Assembly (NCBI RefSeq): GCF_007746795.1 | Contig: NZ_CP036343.1 | Span: 2,278,869-2,342,868, forward strand | DNA length: 64,000 nt | DNA from: Gimesia algae | GTDB lineage: Bacteria > Planctomycetota > Planctomycetia > Planctomycetales > Planctomycetaceae | Direction: 5' to 3' | Shown: positions 17,311-25,938 of the stretch, in pieces | Layout: the number at the start of each line of letters is the position of its first letter | How positions within the stretch are numbered: position 1 is the stretch's first letter | Program-made: the position numbers and the translations under genes | The notes under the pieces: generated by a model | What the model was told of the DNA's origin: nothing | The model's database searches: none | What the model saw: the letters and a program-made list of their open reading frames with translations, nothing else

Positions 17311-17516
17311 TCGTTCATCTCGTTCTAACAAACTATATCCATGCCAGTCTTGGAAAGCAACCACAAATTCGTTCAAATCGTTCATTTTAAACGATCTAGT
17401 TCTATCTCAAGTAATGATAATTACTTAGAAATTGCACTCTTGTCAGATACCCGTCTGTCAACTATGATTTCAATAGCCGATCAAATAACCGCGTCCCAAA
17501 TCGACCATATCGTTCA
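17311..17516. promoter_or_regulatory. three paired TCGTTCA operator-like boxes
   Basis: The divergent promoter region holds TCGTTCA/TCGTTCT at 17311 and 17320, TCGTTCA/TCGTTCA at 17369 and 17378, and TCGACCA/TCGTTCA at 17501 and 17510. Every pair has a 9-bp period and an A/T-rich start (AAATCG or similar). The outer pairs lie about 24 bp upstream of the sigma factor start and about 16 bp upstream of the MerR-like start. Tandem direct repeats are what CarH/LitR tetramers bind. I infer that the adjacent regulator binds here and controls both itself and the lipid operon. Confidence 0.6.
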
Positions 17517-17531
17517 AGTAAAGATGGCAAT

Positions 17532-18410
17532 ATGAACGGATTTTTAACTCCGAAACAGGTATCCCGAGCGATTCAGGTCAGTGAATCTTCAGTCAAACGC
17601 TGGTGTGATAAAGGGATCATTCCTACTCAATACACCGCGGGAGGCCATCGCCGGATAGCCCTCTCAGAGCTGATTGAATTTCTCAGATCCAGTAAGCATC
17701 AGCTGGTTCGTCCTGAGGTGCTGGGACTTCCTGCGACAACAGGGCAAACGGTCTGGGTGATTGACCGAGCCACCGACCAATTTACTGAAGCACTCCTGAA
17801 AGGAGACGATGAACAGTGTCGTCAGATCATCCTCGACCTGTATCTGGCTGAGCATTGCATCAGTTCGATCTGTGATCTGGTCTTTGCCAAAGCGTTTTCT
17901 AATATTGGTGATCGCTGGGTATGTGGAGAGGCAGAAGTCTACCAGGAACGGTATGGATGTGAGGTTTCCTTACGGGTACTTCATGAATTACGGACACTCA
18001 TTCCGCATCCTCCAGCAGATGCTCCCGTGGCAATCGGAGGGACACCAGAGGGTGATCAGTATAGCCTGCCTACAACCATGGTTGAACTGGTTTTAAGGGA
18101 CACGAAATGGAATGCGGTCTCCCTGGGAACCAATCTGCCTTTTGCGACTTTGGGAGCTGCGATCAGACAACATCACCCCCGCCTCTTCTGGCTCAGCGTC
18201 AGCTATATCAGAAATGAACCAGAATTCATCCAGAATTATACCCAACTTTATGATGAGTTTGGCCTGGATGTGGCATTTGTGGTGGGAGGCCGTGCTATGA
18301 CAGAATCGGTTCGTCAGCAGATACAATATTCTGCTTTCTGTGATAATGTCCGACACCTCGAATCCTTTGCTCAGACTATTCTTAATGCGACTGAAAAACA
18401 TTCGGATTGA
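17532..18410 (+). CDS. CarH/LitR-like MerR regulator with degenerate B12 site
   Basis: Residues 4-50 form a MerR-type winged helix (LTPKQVSRAIQVSESSVKRW, then TAGGHRRI). Residues 75-150 form the helical cap, and 160-285 the B12-binding Rossmann fold (VAIGGTPEGDQYSLP, then VSLGTNLPF). CarH holds adenosylcobalamin through a Wx9EH motif and an ExH histidine, and a second histidine next to the Trp is used after illumination. Here the matching positions are W129, V130, E139-R140 and D175-Q-Y177, so all three histidines are absent. It probably senses something else or is a constitutive repressor. It is divergent from the sigma/lipid operon and shares the TCGTTCA boxes. Confidence 0.82.
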   Translation: MNGFLTPKQVSRAIQVSESSVKRWCDKGIIPTQYTAGGHRRIALSELIEFLRSSKHQLVRPEVLGLPATTGQTVWVIDRATDQFTEALLKGDDEQCRQIILDLYLAEHCISSICDLVFAKAFSNIGDRWVCGEAEVYQERYGCEVSLRVLHELRTLIPHPPADAPVAIGGTPEGDQYSLPTTMVELVLRDTKWNAVSLGTNLPFATLGAAIRQHHPRLFWLSVSYIRNEPEFIQNYTQLYDEFGLDVAFVVGGRAMTESVRQQIQYSAFCDNVRHLESFAQTILNATEKHSD

Positions 18411-18413
18411 AAT

Positions 18414-20228
18414 TCAGTCTGTTCGGCGTTCGACATAAACATAGTAAGCCCCGCAAATCTCTTTTCCCTGGTCATTCAGCATCCAGGTCGTCAGTTCGAC
18501 GGGCCCCCTCTCTAAAGTCGTAGAAAAAGTAATCGACGTCGCTTCAGAATCTGGTTCTGCAGTCTTGGAATATGTTCCTATTTCAATTTTTGCCTTCGCG
18601 ATGGGCAAGGCGACCCCCTCCGCAAGCTGCCCATCAGTCACTTTGAGTGCAGGTGTTCCCTCTGACAGTTGCAAACCACTCTCGCGCGGCCAGCGACGTA
18701 ATTCGAACTGATAAGTGCCGGGTTGATCCACAATCAAATGCCAAGTGCCATTTCTCCTGACTCCTCGACGCACCTGTCCCTGCTGATCGACGAAGACATC
18801 CAGCCATTCACAGGCTGTCAGCATCGCAGGATTCTCTGACGGATGTCCGATGACAACGCGTTGCGGAACCGCGACCGTGGGCTGTAGTCCATCCCACCAT
18901 TGGTTCAGGTGTGTCTGCATTTTCTTGACTATCTCTGGATGTTCTGCCGCGACATTTTTCTGCTGAAGCGGGTCCGTCGTGAGGTCATAGAGTTCCCGGT
19001 TTTCCAGCCAACGCCACCGCTTCCAGAGAACGGCTGCTCCCTCTTTGCGTGGCTGAGAGAGATACATACTTTTCTTATTTCCGGGGAACGGCATGCGGCT
19101 GTAGTCGATAACCAGCTTCCGATCCGGCAGAGACTTGACAGAGCCTTTCAATCGGGGTACCAGACTGATGCCATCCAGGTCCGGAATTGTCTGAGGTACG
19201 CCACAAAGTTCAGTCAAAGTCGGTAGCAGATCCTGCACGTGGGTTAAGTCATTCAGATTACGAGATGGTCCCAGGTTGCCGGCTGGCCAGCGCAGAAAAC
19301 AGGGAACGCGATGGCCACCTTCCCAAAGAGTGACTTTTTTGCCTCGCATACCTGCATTGAAATAGTCAGGTCCCATCGTGCTGCCATTATCGGTGAGAAA
19401 GATGACGATCGTATTCTCAAGTAAATTAGAATTCCTGAGAACCTGATCAAGCTCACCGATATTCTGATCGATGTTCGCACACATGGCGAGATAGCTTATC
19501 AGCGACTTCCGCTTCGCTGGTGAGAGATGAGCGACCAAAGCTTTATTTTTCTCCATTGCTGCCTCAATGGGTCTGCGAAACTGGTCAGGTACAAAATGAG
19601 GGCCATGCGGTGCATTCAAAGGCAGATAGGCAAAGAAAGGTTTTGAAGACTTCGGCGAACGAATCCAGTTGGCCATTTCCCGAAAAAACACATCAGTACA
19701 ATAGCCCTGGTATTTTTCCCTGTTCCCATTATGCATGTAAATATCTTCGAAATAATCATTGTTCCAGAAATCAGGCACGGCACTGATATGAGAAGAAGGA
19801 AACCAGAGCGTTTCCTGAAAACCCCGATCTTCCGGGCGAAACGGATAATTGTCTCCTAAATGCCATTTGCCGAATATCCCCGTCCGATAACCGGCTGCCT
19901 GAAACAGATCGGCGATTGTTTTCAGCTCGGGTCGCAGCAGAGTTCGTCCGCTGCTGACATTCATCGCCCCATTTCGAAATGCGTCCAGACCAGTCATCAG
20001 TTGCCCTCGCGTCGGCGTACACATGGGAGCCACATGAAAATCAGTCAGTCGGATACTCTCTGCAGCCAGTTGATCCAGGTGAGGCGTCTTTAAAATCGGA
20101 TTTCCATGACACGAGAGTTCGCCGTACCCCTGGTCATCGCTCATGATCAGGATCACATTGGGTTGTGATGCGGCGTAGCCCGTATTGATTGACAGCAGCA
20201 GGACATAGATAATGAACCTCAATCGCAT
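18414..20228 (-). CDS. secreted sulfatase (arylsulfatase family)
   Basis: The 604-residue product has a signal peptide (residues 1-20, ending GYAASQ) and begins its catalytic domain with NVILIMSDDQGYGELSCHG, where the two Asp bind the metal. The formylglycine motif is CTPTR at residues 70-74, so Cys70 should be matured by a formylglycine-generating enzyme encoded elsewhere. IVIFLTDNGS supplies further metal ligands. The last 120 residues form a beta domain. It should hydrolyse sulfate esters of polysaccharides in the periplasm or outside; planctomycetes hold many such genes. AGGGGAAGA precedes the start. It converges on the MerR-like gene with 3 bp between stops. Confidence 0.92.
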   Translation of the reverse strand: MRLRFIIYVLLLSINTGYAASQPNVILIMSDDQGYGELSCHGNPILKTPHLDQLAAESIRLTDFHVAPMCTPTRGQLMTGLDAFRNGAMNVSSGRTLLRPELKTIADLFQAAGYRTGIFGKWHLGDNYPFRPEDRGFQETLWFPSSHISAVPDFWNNDYFEDIYMHNGNREKYQGYCTDVFFREMANWIRSPKSSKPFFAYLPLNAPHGPHFVPDQFRRPIEAAMEKNKALVAHLSPAKRKSLISYLAMCANIDQNIGELDQVLRNSNLLENTIVIFLTDNGSTMGPDYFNAGMRGKKVTLWEGGHRVPCFLRWPAGNLGPSRNLNDLTHVQDLLPTLTELCGVPQTIPDLDGISLVPRLKGSVKSLPDRKLVIDYSRMPFPGNKKSMYLSQPRKEGAAVLWKRWRWLENRELYDLTTDPLQQKNVAAEHPEIVKKMQTHLNQWWDGLQPTVAVPQRVVIGHPSENPAMLTACEWLDVFVDQQGQVRRGVRRNGTWHLIVDQPGTYQFELRRWPRESGLQLSEGTPALKVTDGQLAEGVALPIAKAKIEIGTYSKTAEPDSEATSITFSTTLERGPVELTTWMLNDQGKEICGAYYVYVERRTD

Positions 20229-20409
20229 TGGACTCTTCCCCTGAAAAGTAAGCTGCTGCCTGCAATAAATCGACGTATATTTTCAATTTATTGATACTGT
20301 CCTCGAATTCTCGATTGTATAATGAGCATTTACCAGCTTCAATCAGTGCTTCTCAAGAATACGATCTTTTCATATTCAATTTCACTAAACCCAAAACAGG
20401 AGATGAACG

Positions 20410-20862
20410 ATGACGGCCCATTATATCCCCCAAGGCTATCATGCAGTCACTCCTTATCTACTCGTTGAGGGTGCAGCGGAGATGATCGATTTTATGCAAA
20501 CGGTGTTTGATGCGACCCCCGTTATTATTTCTCATCATGGTGATAAAATCGGTCACGCCGCACTGCAGATTGGCGATTCCATATTGGAAGTCGCAGACGC
20601 CTGTGAGGAATGGGGGCTAACTTCTGCTGCCATTCATCTGTATGTGCCAGATGTCGATGCGACTTACCAGAAAGCTGTTGATGCAGGCGCAATGAGTTTA
20701 CGCGAACCCACCGATATGTTTTATGGAGAACGGGGAGCCTCGGTCAAAGACCCCTATGGGATTCAGTGGCACATCGCGACTCAAACAGAAGAACTCTCAA
20801 CGGAAGAACTACATCGCAGAGCAGAAGAGTTCAAAACGCAACAGGCTCAGCAAAACCAATAA
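20410..20862 (+). CDS. VOC family (PhnB/glyoxalase-like) protein
   Basis: The 150-residue protein shows the paired beta-alpha-beta-beta-beta modules of vicinal oxygen chelate proteins. VTPYLLVEGAAEMIDFMQTV opens the fold and VKDPYGIQWHIAT closes it, with H48, E60 and H126 as plausible metal-site residues. This is the PhnB-like subgroup, which has no single known substrate. A charged helical tail (residues 130-150) follows the fold. AGGAG stands seven bases before the ATG. It converges with the cupin gene. Confidence 0.85.
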   Translation: MTAHYIPQGYHAVTPYLLVEGAAEMIDFMQTVFDATPVIISHHGDKIGHAALQIGDSILEVADACEEWGLTSAAIHLYVPDVDATYQKAVDAGAMSLREPTDMFYGERGASVKDPYGIQWHIATQTEELSTEELHRRAEEFKTQQAQQNQ

Positions 20863-20867
20863 GCGGC

Positions 20868-21233
20868 TCAGGCATCCTCGTCTGAAACGGGAATGTATTT
20901 GTTAAACAATTCCGCATAGTCTTCGCGGACCGGACTGAACACATCCAGCACTACAGCAGGACCATCAACGGCGACTGCCTGATGAGGTGTATTGGGAGGA
21001 ATGATAAACATGGCCCCCGCTTCGACAACCCGGACTTCATCTCCCATCGTCAGTTCCAGCTTGCCTTGCAGCAACATTCCCCCCTGCTCATGGGGGTGAT
21101 GATGCAGAGGGACAATAGCGCCCTCATCCATTTCCAGATAGGACAGCATCAGATTTTCCCCAAAGGGAGTTCGCATTTTACATCCGGGAAGGACTTCCAG
21201 TGGCTTAACGGAATTAATATCGATGAATGGCAT
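20868..21233 (-). CDS. small cupin-domain protein
   Basis: The 121-residue product is a single cupin barrel. IVPLHHHPHEQGGMLLQGKL is cupin motif 1 with its metal-binding His and Glu, and PPNTPHQAVAVDGPAVVLDV is motif 2. The protein is cytoplasmic. Small single-domain cupins of this kind bind sugars or act as dioxygenases or sensors; nothing here tells which. AAGGAG precedes the start. Confidence 0.85.
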   Translation of the reverse strand: MPFIDINSVKPLEVLPGCKMRTPFGENLMLSYLEMDEGAIVPLHHHPHEQGGMLLQGKLELTMGDEVRVVEAGAMFIIPPNTPHQAVAVDGPAVVLDVFSPVREDYAELFNKYIPVSDEDA

Positions 21234-21403
21234 GTCAGAATCACTCCTTAATTCAATGGGACGCCTGCTGAGCTGAAAGGCAGTTCTCCTTTAAAAATAA
21301 AGAATTCGCAGCAGAATTGATAGTCTGACGAACCTGCTGTTATCTTCAACTGTCATAACCGGCTGACAGTGAACTTTGAATCTCCTCCCGCAGGACTACC
21401 TCA

Positions 21404-22054
21404 ATGTATGTACCTTCCTCGTTTGCTGAAACTGACCTGGAGACGCTGCATCGATTTGTCGAACAGCACAGCTTTGCCACCCTGGTTACAAATGCAGGCG
21501 ACTGCTCCTTCGCAAGTCATCTGCCGCTGTTACTGGATCGCGCAGAGGGAGAGTTCGGTCAATTAATCGGCCATCTGGCGAAAGCCAATCCACAGGCAGA
21601 TCAGCTCCAGAGCAAAAACCTGCTGGCGATCTTTCACGGCCCGCACGCCTATATTTCTCCAGCCTGGTATGAATCGAACCATACAGTTCCGACTTGGAAT
21701 TACCAGGCGGTACACGTTTATGGTTCCTGCATACTTGAGAATGATCCTGCCCAACTGAAGCAGATTCTCAAACAATATGTAGCCTTCTATGAAGCAGTTC
21801 AGCCAGCGCCATGGTCGATACCAGATTCAGACGCTGATTTTGTTGATTCATTATTACCGGCGATCGTGGGCTTCAGAATACAGATTAAGCGGGTCGAAGG
21901 AAAATTCAAACTCAATCAGAACCAAACGGCAGAACGCCAGCAAAAAGTCATCAACGCACTTCGACAACAGACTGGTGAAAACCAGCAGGCGATCGCAGAC
22001 CAGATGCAGGCCAATCTGCAGGAGAGTGAAAACGACACGCCTCCCCGTCTCTAA
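21404..22054 (+). CDS. PaiB-like FMN-binding protein
   Basis: The 216-residue product opens with [20 protein letters not shown] and contains [18 protein letters not shown] and [13 protein letters not shown], then [13 protein letters not shown], all typical of the PaiB (FMN-binding split barrel) family. PaiB was described as a negative regulator of protease and sporulation genes in Bacillus. Outside that group a flavin or heme-related role is as likely as direct regulation. GCAGGA precedes the ATG. Its stop overlaps that of RNase Y on the other strand by four bases. Confidence 0.85.
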   Translation: MYVPSSFAETDLETLHRFVEQHSFATLVTNAGDCSFASHLPLLLDRAEGEFGQLIGHLAKANPQADQLQSKNLLAIFHGPHAYISPAWYESNHTVPTWNYQAVHVYGSCILENDPAQLKQILKQYVAFYEAVQPAPWSIPDSDADFVDSLLPAIVGFRIQIKRVEGKFKLNQNQTAERQQKVINALRQQTGENQQAIADQMQANLQESENDTPPRL

Positions 22055-23598
22055 CGTGCGTACTCCACTGTTCTGGCTTCCCGCATTACCGTCACGCGAA
22101 TCTCACCGGGATAGGTAAGCGTGTCTTCAATTGCCTTGGCAATATCTTTACACATCTTTGCCGCTTCACGGTCATTCACCTGATCGGAATCAACAATCAC
22201 CCGGACTTCACGGCCCGCCTGAATGGCATAAGTATGATCTACGCCCGGAAAACCACAAACCAGCGTTTCCAGTTCTTCGAGACGACGGACATATTTTTCA
22301 AGTGTGTCACGCCGAGCACCGGGACGCGAGGCAGAACAGGCGTCTGCTGCAGCCACAAGTACGGTATAAATGTAGTCAGGGCGAATATCATCATGATGGC
22401 CGGCTGCAGCATGCACGACTTCCTGTGATTCGCCGTAGCGTTTCAGCAACTGCGCCCCCACAGCAGGATGGCCACCTTCCATCTCGTGATCAGCTGCTTT
22501 ACCGATGTCATGAAACAGGCCACACCGTCTGGCGATGGTTCCATCCAGCCCCAGTTGCTCAGCCATCATGCCGGTCAGAGCCGAGACTTCAATCGAGTGC
22601 CTGAGCACATTCTGACTGTAACTTGTGCGAAAATGCAGTCGGCCCAGCAGGTCGATCAGTTTGGGATTCACGTTGGAAATATTCACTTCCTGACAGGCAT
22701 TCTGGCCCATCGTCTGAATATATTCTTCCAGCTCTTTCTGTGTTTCTTCGACCACTTCTTCGATTCGTGCAGGATGAATCCGTCCATCGTTGACCAGTTT
22801 CTGTAATGACATTTTACCGATCTGGCGGCGGACATTGTCAAAAGCAGAGACCACAACGACTCCGGGAGTATCATCTACAATCACATCCACGCCGGTCGCT
22901 TTTTCAAAAGCACGGATATTGCGTCCTTCACGACCGATAATCCGCCCTTTCATTTCTTCTTCAGGCAGTTCGACTGTGGAGACGGTGGTTTCCGCCACGT
23001 GACCGGAAGCGAAACGCTGCACCGCCATGCCTATCGTCTCGCGGGCGATTTTATCGCAGGTCTGCTTCAACTCGTTCTGGTGCTTCATAATCAATGCACC
23101 AGTTTCGTTTTTCAGGTCACTATCCAGACGATCCAACAGCATCTGCGAAGCAGTCTCCCGGTCCAGACCACTGATCTTAAACAGTTCTTCCTGTTGTTTC
23201 TTCAGGGATCGCTCCAGTTCCTGCTCGCGCGCTTCGACCGCTTTGGAGCGGGCGGCGAGCTTTGACTGTGTCGTCTGAATCATTGCTTCTTTTTTGAGAA
23301 AATCAGCCTGCTGATCTTCCAGCGCATTCTCGCGTTTACTGAGTTTCTTCTCGACGGACCACAGCTCTTCCCGTTGTTTATTCACCTCGTCTTCAAGTGC
23401 TTCACGGCGTTTGAGCAACTCTTCTTTCGCTTCCAGTTTCTGGCTTTTAAGCAGATTTTCTGAATCAAGCTCGGCCTGTTTCAGTATCTGAGCATAAGAC
23501 TGGTAGGCAGACCCTCGACGGATCCGGTCAATGAAATATCCAATGATGACCCCGACAATGAACGCCAGGGTCGCTCCAATAGCGACTTCGGTTAACAT
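22051..23598 (-). CDS. rny: ribonuclease Y
   Basis: RNase Y is a membrane-anchored endoribonuclease that starts mRNA decay. From the chosen start, residues 4-23 form the membrane anchor and about 30-165 a long charged coiled coil. The KH domain ([10 protein letters not shown] at 218-227) and the HD domain ([10 protein letters not shown] at 361-370, His363 and Asp364) follow. The length of 515 residues is standard. I chose ATG 23598 because AGGAAG stands ten bases upstream; an earlier in-frame start at 23718 would put 40 non-conserved residues ahead of the anchor. Confidence 0.93.
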   Translation of the reverse strand: MLTEVAIGATLAFIVGVIIGYFIDRIRRGSAYQSYAQILKQAELDSENLLKSQKLEAKEELLKRREALEDEVNKQREELWSVEKKLSKRENALEDQQADFLKKEAMIQTTQSKLAARSKAVEAREQELERSLKKQQEELFKISGLDRETASQMLLDRLDSDLKNETGALIMKHQNELKQTCDKIARETIGMAVQRFASGHVAETTVSTVELPEEEMKGRIIGREGRNIRAFEKATGVDVIVDDTPGVVVVSAFDNVRRQIGKMSLQKLVNDGRIHPARIEEVVEETQKELEEYIQTMGQNACQEVNISNVNPKLIDLLGRLHFRTSYSQNVLRHSIEVSALTGMMAEQLGLDGTIARRCGLFHDIGKAADHEMEGGHPAVGAQLLKRYGESQEVVHAAAGHHDDIRPDYIYTVLVAAADACSASRPGARRDTLEKYVRRLEELETLVCGFPGVDHTYAIQAGREVRVIVDSDQVNDREAAKMCKDIAKAIEDTLTYPGEIRVTVMREARTVEYAR

Positions 23599-23896
23599 AT
23601 CCCAGGTGCTTCCTATGCGCCTATAGTGAAAGCCCCTTTCCTGTCTGATACCATTTGGCGTTGGTACTCGACAGAGACAAAATTGCATCTCCCTGAACTC
23701 ACCCGAAAGTGTTTTCAATCAGATCAATACAAATCATGTTGTCAGGAATTTCATGAGAATGACAGGAGCGTCAGAGAGTTTCCCGATTTTCCATGCCTGA
23801 TAAAAGAAATGAATTCAAAGGCATGTCGAAATCTCAAGCAGTCCAGAAAAAAGATAATACGCTTTCAACAAACATATGGCCCGTGCTTTTACCTGC

Positions 23897-24154
23897 TTAG
23901 CGACGCTTAAAGCACCATCGGTCAGAGCGCACCTTCACTGGCACACGTAACCGCTGTTCTATCCCCAGACAAGACAAGACTCGACGCATCATTTCATTTT
24001 CCTCTGTCTGCTGAGTCAGAGACTCAACTTGCGGATAGAAATCTCTCCCAGAACGAATCGATTTCCGTGATTGCATCAGCGTCGGCAATACGCGCACTGC
24101 TCTGGTGAGCAGGGCATAAATTGCTAGAATTGTCTCATTGAGAATACCAGACAT
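23897..24154 (-). CDS. small hypothetical protein
   Basis: This 85-residue frame has a good ribosome binding site (GGAG eight bases before the ATG), which is the main reason to accept it. The product has a short hydrophobic N-terminal half (NETILAIYALLTRAVRVLP) and a basic C-terminus ending CFKRR. No family is recognised. It stands alone between RNase Y and the TilS promoter region. The roughly 300 bp between it and the RNase Y start hold nothing I can name. Confidence 0.45.
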   Translation of the reverse strand: MSGILNETILAIYALLTRAVRVLPTLMQSRKSIRSGRDFYPQVESLTQQTEENEMMRRVLSCLGIEQRLRVPVKVRSDRWCFKRR

Positions 24155-24200
24155 TGTTGATTCTCCAACTCAACTGAAACCAGGACTACTTTAGAAACTC

Positions 24201-24386
24201 TTAAATCACAAAGAGCACTCCACTTAAAGTTAAGTGAAAATACCCGCTTGCGATAATGCTCCCTGTCAAACTTAGAAATGCCGAAAGGAAACCTAAAAAT
24301 AAATAAACAATGAAACTATTATGAAAAGCAAACTCCATAACATCCAGAAAAAAACGACAAACATCTGCCAATTCGCAAAGTTCCAT
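24201..24386 (-). CDS. possible small membrane protein
   Basis: A 61-codon frame encodes an acidic N-terminus followed by two hydrophobic segments (NSFIVYLFLGFLSAFLSLTG and a C-terminal one ending SGVLFVI). No ribosome binding site is seen before its ATG. The hydrophobic pattern is compatible with a real small membrane protein, but such frames arise by chance in AT-rich DNA, so the call is weak. Confidence 0.22.
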   Translation of the reverse strand: MELCELADVCRFFLDVMEFAFHNSFIVYLFLGFLSAFLSLTGSIIASGYFHLTLSGVLFVI

Positions 24387-24589
24387 AGGTTGCGAAAAGG
24401 GAGCTGAGAGTGCGTGTAACTCGAATGAGAGTGGAAACTTCTAATAATATTCCTTTTTTATGGTAACAAGACATTTCTGGTTTCGATAGTATATAGTCAG
24501 AAATATTGCCCGAAAGTCAAATCTCGAATTGGCCCCAGCGGGGTGCCCCAATTCAGACTTTAACCCGCTTAGCAGAACTCCCGTTTCCG

Positions 24590-25654
24590 ATGAATCAGTT
24601 TATCCAGGCCGTGAAACGCGGATTGCTTACCTGCCAGCAAAGGATTCAGGACGATTCGAGCCCCGTCTCTGCCATTCGTTCAGATCAAAAGTCGCCTGCG
24701 CAGCGTCTGTTGATCGCCGTGTCCGGCGGAGCAGACAGCATGGCATTGTTGCGGGCACTACAATGCTTAGCCTCGTCTTCAGAACCGCTGATTGCTCCCG
24801 AGGGACTGGTGGTTGCCCACTTGAACCATGGCCTGCGAGGAACCGTCTCCGATAACGATGCAGAATGGCTGAAGCAGGAATGCCAGCGTCTCTCACTCCC
24901 CTGCGTGACCGAGAAACAGGAATTGAAACAGAGCTCAGATTCCGGTTTGGAAGAACAGTGCCGTAAAGCACGCTATGATTTTCTCACACGTTCAGCCTTA
25001 GCAGAACAGTGTTCGCAAATTGCAGTCGCGCATACCCTGGACGATCAGGCGGAAACGGTACTGCATCATTTTATTCGCGGGACTGGCATCACTGGACTGA
25101 GAGGAATTCCACAAACCAGAGCTTTAAAGCAAGGTTTACATCTGATTCGCCCCCTGTTGCAGGTCAGTCGCGAAGAAGTACTGACGTTTTTAAACACATG
25201 TGGCCAGGAATTCCGGAACGATGAAAGCAATGCGGACACCAGTTTCACCCGCAATCGGATCCGACATCAACTGTTACCTTTATTAAGAAAAGAGTTTAAC
25301 CCCAACGTGGTGCAGTCCCTCCAGCGACTGTCACAGCAGGCGGAAGAAGTGACCTGTGTCATCAATTCTCAAGTCGACCAGATACTCACCGCCGCTACTC
25401 TCGATCAGAACCAGGAAACCTGGCGGCTGGACTGCCAGGTCTTACAGAACAACGCTGACTACCTTATCCGGCAGTGTTTCCTGAAGATCTGGCAGGAAAT
25501 GAACTGGTCCCGCAAACGGATGGGATTTGATCACTGGCAGCGGTTACTGGAACTGGCAAAGTCTGGTCAAAAGTTAAGTCTACCCGATCAGATAGAAGCG
25601 GAACGTCGAGACAGACTGCTGATTTTACGTAAGCAGAAGGACAGCCATCAGTGA
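24590..25654 (+). CDS. tilS: tRNA(Ile)-lysidine synthase
   Basis: TilS attaches lysine to C34 of the tRNA that reads AUA, changing both charging and decoding. The PP-loop SGGADS is at residues 45-50 from the chosen start, with VAHLNHGLRG and AVAHTLDDQAETVLHHFIRG further on, all standard for the family. A helical C-terminal part follows without the full tRNA-binding TilS-C domain of longer homologues. The start is uncertain: ATG 24590 lacks a ribosome binding site, and an in-frame TTG at 24506 would add 28 residues. Confidence 0.9.
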   Translation: MNQFIQAVKRGLLTCQQRIQDDSSPVSAIRSDQKSPAQRLLIAVSGGADSMALLRALQCLASSSEPLIAPEGLVVAHLNHGLRGTVSDNDAEWLKQECQRLSLPCVTEKQELKQSSDSGLEEQCRKARYDFLTRSALAEQCSQIAVAHTLDDQAETVLHHFIRGTGITGLRGIPQTRALKQGLHLIRPLLQVSREEVLTFLNTCGQEFRNDESNADTSFTRNRIRHQLLPLLRKEFNPNVVQSLQRLSQQAEEVTCVINSQVDQILTAATLDQNQETWRLDCQVLQNNADYLIRQCFLKIWQEMNWSRKRMGFDHWQRLLELAKSGQKLSLPDQIEAERRDRLLILRKQKDSHQ

Positions 25655-25938
25655 CTGGTGGCGAATCTGATAAACATTCACATTCCTGCATACGTGTTGT
25701 GGAAATCTCGATCTGGGTTGGTTAGAATCTGGCGTTGCTGATGCTGATAACTGTCTGTTCATCGAGATCTTTTCATTCTCACGAACGGTCGTTGTGAGTT
25801 ACTGTTGTGTGATCAAGACCATTCAAAGCATCCATTTCCTGATCAGCATTCGATCGATCCGCCTTTGAATTACTAACTCTTGCAGAACACGTTGCACCTA
25901 TAATCACTCGCCCTCATTCATTCAAAGAAGTCGCAACT

